Shown: positions 61,501 to 64,000 of the stretch, in pieces
Numbering within the stretch: position 1 is the stretch's first letter
How the letters are laid out: each line of letters begins with the position of its first letter
NCBI RefSeq assembly: GCF_030463565.1
Contig: NC_134649.1
Location: 34,807,044 to 34,871,043 of the forward strand
Reading direction: 5' to 3'
Source of the DNA: Pelecanus crispus
Taxonomy: Eukaryota > Chordata > Aves > Pelecaniformes > Pelecanidae
Length of the DNA stretch: 64,000 nucleotides
The notes under the pieces: model-generated
Databases searched by the model: none
The model's input: the letters and a program-made list of their open reading frames with translations, nothing else
What the model was told of the DNA's origin: nothing
Program-made: the position numbers and the translations under genes

Positions 61501-63664
61501 GATATCTTCAAGACTCAGTTAGCAAAGCCAATGCCGGTCTGATCTAGTACTGACAATGTTCCTGCTTTGAGCAGAAGGCTGGACTATAAGCCTTCAGAGA
61601 TTCCTTCCCACTAACCTAACTATGTTTCTGCGAACCGCAGGCTTACAGCTGATCCAGCATTGCTTTCTCCTCAGGTGCGGGAGTCTGCCATGACCATTGT
61701 GCCTTCTGTAAAACTGGAAGATTTGCCTGTAGTGGTAAAATTCATCCTCCATAATGTGAAGTCAGCAGATGCAGTGGAGGTACAGTATTTTCTCTATACT
61801 GAAGACCAATTAGTTGTCTAATCCAGTGTGTTTTAATAGAGAGCAGTTACTTCACATACAGAGGTGTATGCTTTAATGTTTTCAAGTAAAATTTTTAATA
61901 TTGCCAAGGATCAAAGCACATGTAGAAACTGTATCTGTCATTTGACATGGATTTGGTTCTGCTTTCAGTCATGAGAATTGAAACCTCCTCCTTTCCGCTG
62001 GCTATTGAAGATTTTTCTCATTTGTTCTTAGAGGTTTTTTTTTTGGTGTGAAACATCTTAAAGAACTGAAAGCAGTCAAATTGTCTTGAGTTAAACTCTT
62101 AGACTGAAAAACTGTGGTTAGTGGCAACTTTAAGCCTTTGAATTTTATCTAAGAATTTTGCATTGTACAGACCTAAGAGTTTTAAATTCCAGAAGTATCC
62201 AACAAACCTGGGACTGCAACCTGGTAATTCTCTTCTTGTATTCCACACCGAGTTTTTTAAAACTATTTTAAATCATGTTTCTAAAACATCCCTACAAGTG
62301 TGGTTCTCCTGTTGGAGCACTGTTTTCATTCTAAGATGTAAGCTTCATCAGTTTTTCAAGTTGCTTTATCTAAGGAAACATACTCAGAATATTTTTAAAA
62401 TGAACCAGATGTGTTTTGTCAAGCCAGCCTTGCTGAGCTATTGAACATGCTTTTTTTCATCCTTGGAGAAAACCTCAGCTTAAGCCAGATGTGGATTGTG
62501 ATCTGCCCAAATCTTTCAGGGATACCACTGTGAAAACAGCATGTGTATAACATGCAGCCCAGTCTGTGCTGATCCACTACAATTTGAAAGCAGTTAAATT
62601 GGTAAATTCATGTGCCACAGAATTCCTGTGGCTGTCATATATCTTGCTCTACTGCTAAACAGGATAAAACTAGTTAACAGCAACATAGAGCAGCTGTAGG
62701 TGAGAATTTCATGGTGTAACTCTTAAGAAATCCTCTTCTGCTTTCTGCATGCACGTGCGTGACAGTGAATAGCAAAGTGTGGCTGGTTCACTTTCTAAGT
62801 ATAAAAAAAAAAAGGTTGAGCATGGTTAAATGCTTATAAATCTTTACAAATACATGAGTTTTTGATCTGTAATTTTAAGGTTATTCTGTGAGATTCTGTT
62901 TTCTTTTCCTCAGCCTTTTCTTTCCTCATATGTCACAGTGATTTGTGCCGGGATTTGTGTTTTACAGGTGATTTCTGATCTTCGTAAGAGCTTGGATCTG
63001 TCATCATGTGTTCTGCCCCTGCAGATCCTAGGTTCCCAGAAGAAGCTTAAAAGCCAAGTCCAGGCCAGGTACTTGAGGTGATTTACATGATTCTCCAAGG
63101 ATAAGACAGGACAAGAGAACTGTGGTTCTTCTTTATCTGTTCTCTCTGGCACACATGGTTACATACATGAACCTAATTTATCCCCAGTAAAGGTGCTGAC
63201 ATCTTTATTCCTCCCTGGTTGGTGCTGATATAACACATTTGTCAATCATTGTGGAGCCGGCTTCTCCTGCCATGCACATAGTTCCTTTTGAGCCATCTGC
63301 ATCCATGTCTGCATGGGGGTATGCAAGTCCATTTATAATAATGTTGCTGCTAGTTCATCTATTTTAAGTTCCCTCTAGTATGTCTTTGATTCTGCAACCT
63401 CTGCTTCCACCCTTTTCTGAAACTCCCTATCCTTGCCAGAGCATTCTCTCTAGGGAATGGCTGCTTTAAGTAACTGCTGTGACTGCTAGGCTGCCTTGTT
63501 CCTTTTACTTCAGTATTTACAATGACTAAGTCTCCTCCTTTTTGATCATTTACAGTTCTTCAATGAGCCAAGTAACCACCAGCCAAAATTGTGTGAAGCT
63601 ACTTTTTGATGTGATCAAGTTAGCTGTGAGATTTCAGAAAGATGTCTCTGAAGCTTGGATTAAG
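49503..63664 (+). CDS. FANCD2: FANCD2, Fanconi anaemia group D2 protein (5' part, 12 coding exons)
   Basis: Nuclear DNA-repair protein that pairs with FANCI, is monoubiquitinated by the FA core complex and clamps DNA at interstrand crosslinks. Exons: 49503-49575, 50357-50491, 51070-51137, 52015-52118, 52661-52724, 53821-53873, 57721-57799, 58528-58652, 60597-60684, 61675-61779, 62968-63068, 63556-63664. All junctions are GT-AG and in phase, giving 368 residues. Landmarks: MVSKRKLSK start, [97 protein letters not shown] and EAWIK. These match the N-terminal helical-repeat part of the vertebrate protein. The ubiquitinated lysine (561 in human) is downstream of the window. The gene runs off the right end. 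Confidence 0.97.
50357..50491 (+). CDS. FANCD2: FANCD2 coding exon 2
   Basis: Encodes [20 protein letters not shown] then [20 protein letters not shown] and QNEI. Lys/Arg-rich start suits a nuclear protein. Acceptor ttttctcag, donor gtatgg. Confidence 0.95.
51070..51137 (+). CDS. FANCD2: FANCD2 coding exon 3
   Basis: [20 protein letters not shown] then YPG. Acceptor tctccttag, donor GGC|gtaagt. Matches human [20 protein letters not shown]. Confidence 0.96.
52015..52118 (+). CDS. FANCD2: FANCD2 coding exon 4
   Basis: [20 protein letters not shown] then [14 protein letters not shown] and a split Arg. Acceptor tctgcag, donor GAG|gtcaga. Confidence 0.95.
52661..52724 (+). CDS. FANCD2: FANCD2 coding exon 5
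   Basis: [20 protein letters not shown] and Gln. Acceptor catcttgcag, donor CAG|gtatgg. The conserved SLIKLLLGI helix is seen. Confidence 0.95.
52805..53230 (+). mobile_element. Old CR1 LINE relic
   Basis: 'ggctgcatctggaatagtgt', 'agagggaactgggtttgttc', 'agccttaagaagagaag' and 'aggtgatggaaactccatta' follow CR1 in order from the end of the RT coding part toward the 3' end. Diverged, no ATTCTATG tail. In a FANCD2 intron, in sense. Confidence 0.8.
53821..53873 (+). CDS. FANCD2: FANCD2 coding exon 6
   Basis: [17 protein letters not shown] with a split Thr. Acceptor tttcttctag, donor gtgagt. The following intron (53874-57720) hosts two CR1 elements. Confidence 0.95.
54310..55683 (+). mobile_element. 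CR1 LINE with frameshifted reverse transcriptase fragment
   Basis: 5'-truncated non-LTR retrotransposon. Two overlapping frames carry RT motifs: [20 protein letters not shown] and [20 protein letters not shown] in the first (54256-54720), then [20 protein letters not shown] and the FADDT active-site motif in the second (54630-55253). A frameshift near 54640-54660 breaks the protein, so it is a dead copy. The 3' non-coding part has 'caggttgcccagagaggtgg' and ends in ATTCTATG repeats at 55683. It is in sense in the FANCD2 intron after exon 6. Confidence 0.95.
56745..57225 (+). mobile_element. Ancient CR1-like LINE relic
   Basis: 'aaagcagcaaacagaatatt', 'ttgaatgttgcatgcacttc', 'gatgatagatgtctgtaaaa' and 'ttaatggaggataaacgtac' keep the order of an old CR1 3' half. 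Much more diverged than the copy at 54310-55683 in the same intron. Confidence 0.7.
57721..57799 (+). CDS. FANCD2: FANCD2 coding exon 7
   Basis: [20 protein letters not shown] then KLLDSQ. Acceptor gctgttctag, donor CAG|gtgggt. Confidence 0.96.
58528..58652 (+). CDS. FANCD2: FANCD2 coding exon 8
   Basis: [20 protein letters not shown] then [20 protein letters not shown] and Leu. The [12 protein letters not shown] core is shared with human. Donor CAG|gtacag. Confidence 0.97.
58681..58766. repeat. Long polypyrimidine tract
   Basis: About 86 nt of almost pure T and C with two A, right after the donor of FANCD2 exon 8. Purine on the other strand. Confidence 0.9.
60597..60684 (+). CDS. FANCD2: FANCD2 coding exon 9
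   Basis: [20 protein letters not shown] then DLDAGLLAE. Acceptor tatatcag, donor GAG|gtgaga. Confidence 0.96.
61333..61625 (+). mobile_element. Old CR1 LINE relic, 3' end
   Basis: 'ggttcaggttgaacatttgg', 'tccatccttggatatcttca', 'ctgctttgagcagaaggctg' and 'gagattccttcccactaacc' match the 3' end of an older CR1 subfamily. It ends about 50 nt before the acceptor of FANCD2 exon 10. Confidence 0.78.
61675..61779 (+). CDS. FANCD2: FANCD2 coding exon 10
   Basis: [20 protein letters not shown] then [15 protein letters not shown]. 35 codons, phase 0 at both ends. Acceptor tctcctcag, donor GAG|gtacag. Confidence 0.96.
62968..63068 (+). CDS. FANCD2: FANCD2 coding exon 11
   Basis: [20 protein letters not shown] then [13 protein letters not shown] and a split Ser (AG|T). 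Acceptor ttttacag. Confidence 0.95.
63556..63664 (+). CDS. FANCD2: FANCD2 coding exon 12 (last in window)
   Basis: [20 protein letters not shown] then [16 protein letters not shown]. Acceptor tttacag, donor AAG|gtaaga. The next exon is beyond the window. Confidence 0.96.
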
Positions 63665-64000
63665 GTAAGATGCTTCAGTCCTTGTCTCCTTATTTAATTG
63701 GACTCCTAGGTTGAGCCTGAGCCTTTCTTGTAATCAAACGTGATATCAAAAGACAAATGCTAGCCCTTCATTTTGCTGATGCAGATTTCATTCTGTGTTC
63801 CAAAGTAGCAGTGCTCTTCCAGGAGTCTGCTTTCTTCCTCAGTTACCGACTTCACAGTGCTCGCAAGATGGCTGCTGGGCTCCATTGTACAGACCCCAAA
63901 TCTTGAAATGCAGGGTAAACCTGGTTCTGCATGTTTATGAGAGAATTTTGGAAAAAGTAATCTCAGTTTTTTTTCTGTTTGCAAGAGACCAAAAATGTAT

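Overview
This window is eukaryotic nuclear DNA from a bird. Genes are split into short exons with GT-AG introns. CR1 retrotransposons end in the avian ATTCTATG repeat, one LTR has an avian ERV look, and there is a single sharp CpG island. The species cannot be told from the sequence. There is no prokaryotic or viral gene system here.

Three protein-coding genes can be followed exon by exon. (1) About 1-37.9 kb, plus strand: the 3' three quarters of USP4, a deubiquitinase. Sixteen coding exons (8656-37695) carry the linker, the whole catalytic domain with its internal ubiquitin-like insert, and the stop codon, followed by a short 3' UTR with AATAAA. The N-terminal DUSP and UBL exons lie upstream of the window. 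(2) About 42.4-48.1 kb, minus strand: a complete EMC3, an ER membrane insertase subunit, in eight coding exons giving 261 residues. (3) From about 48.3 kb to the window end, plus strand: the 5' part of FANCD2, a Fanconi anaemia DNA-crosslink repair protein, in twelve coding exons covering its first 368 residues.

EMC3 and FANCD2 are head to head and share the CpG island at about 47.74-48.48 kb, which carries ETS-, CRE- and E2F-like sites. USP4 and EMC3 are tail to tail, with about 4.5 kb between them. The three proteins do not form one pathway; the neighbourhood is one of synteny and of a shared promoter. In human, USP4 is far from EMC3 and FANCD2 on chromosome 3, so this adjacency marks a rearrangement between the lineages.

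The non-coding part is mostly introns. It holds a fairly fresh CR1 3' end (9769-10135), a longer frameshifted CR1 with reverse-transcriptase sequence (54310-55683), several very old CR1-like relics, one old solo LTR on the minus strand (about 18750-19190), a pair of related unclassified repeats (36957-37103 and 38972-39120), short perfect tandem duplications and several hairpins. The most interesting unexplained piece is a 132-nt stretch with good splice sites (27561-27692) in the 10.4-kb USP4 intron. If spliced in, it would bring a premature stop.
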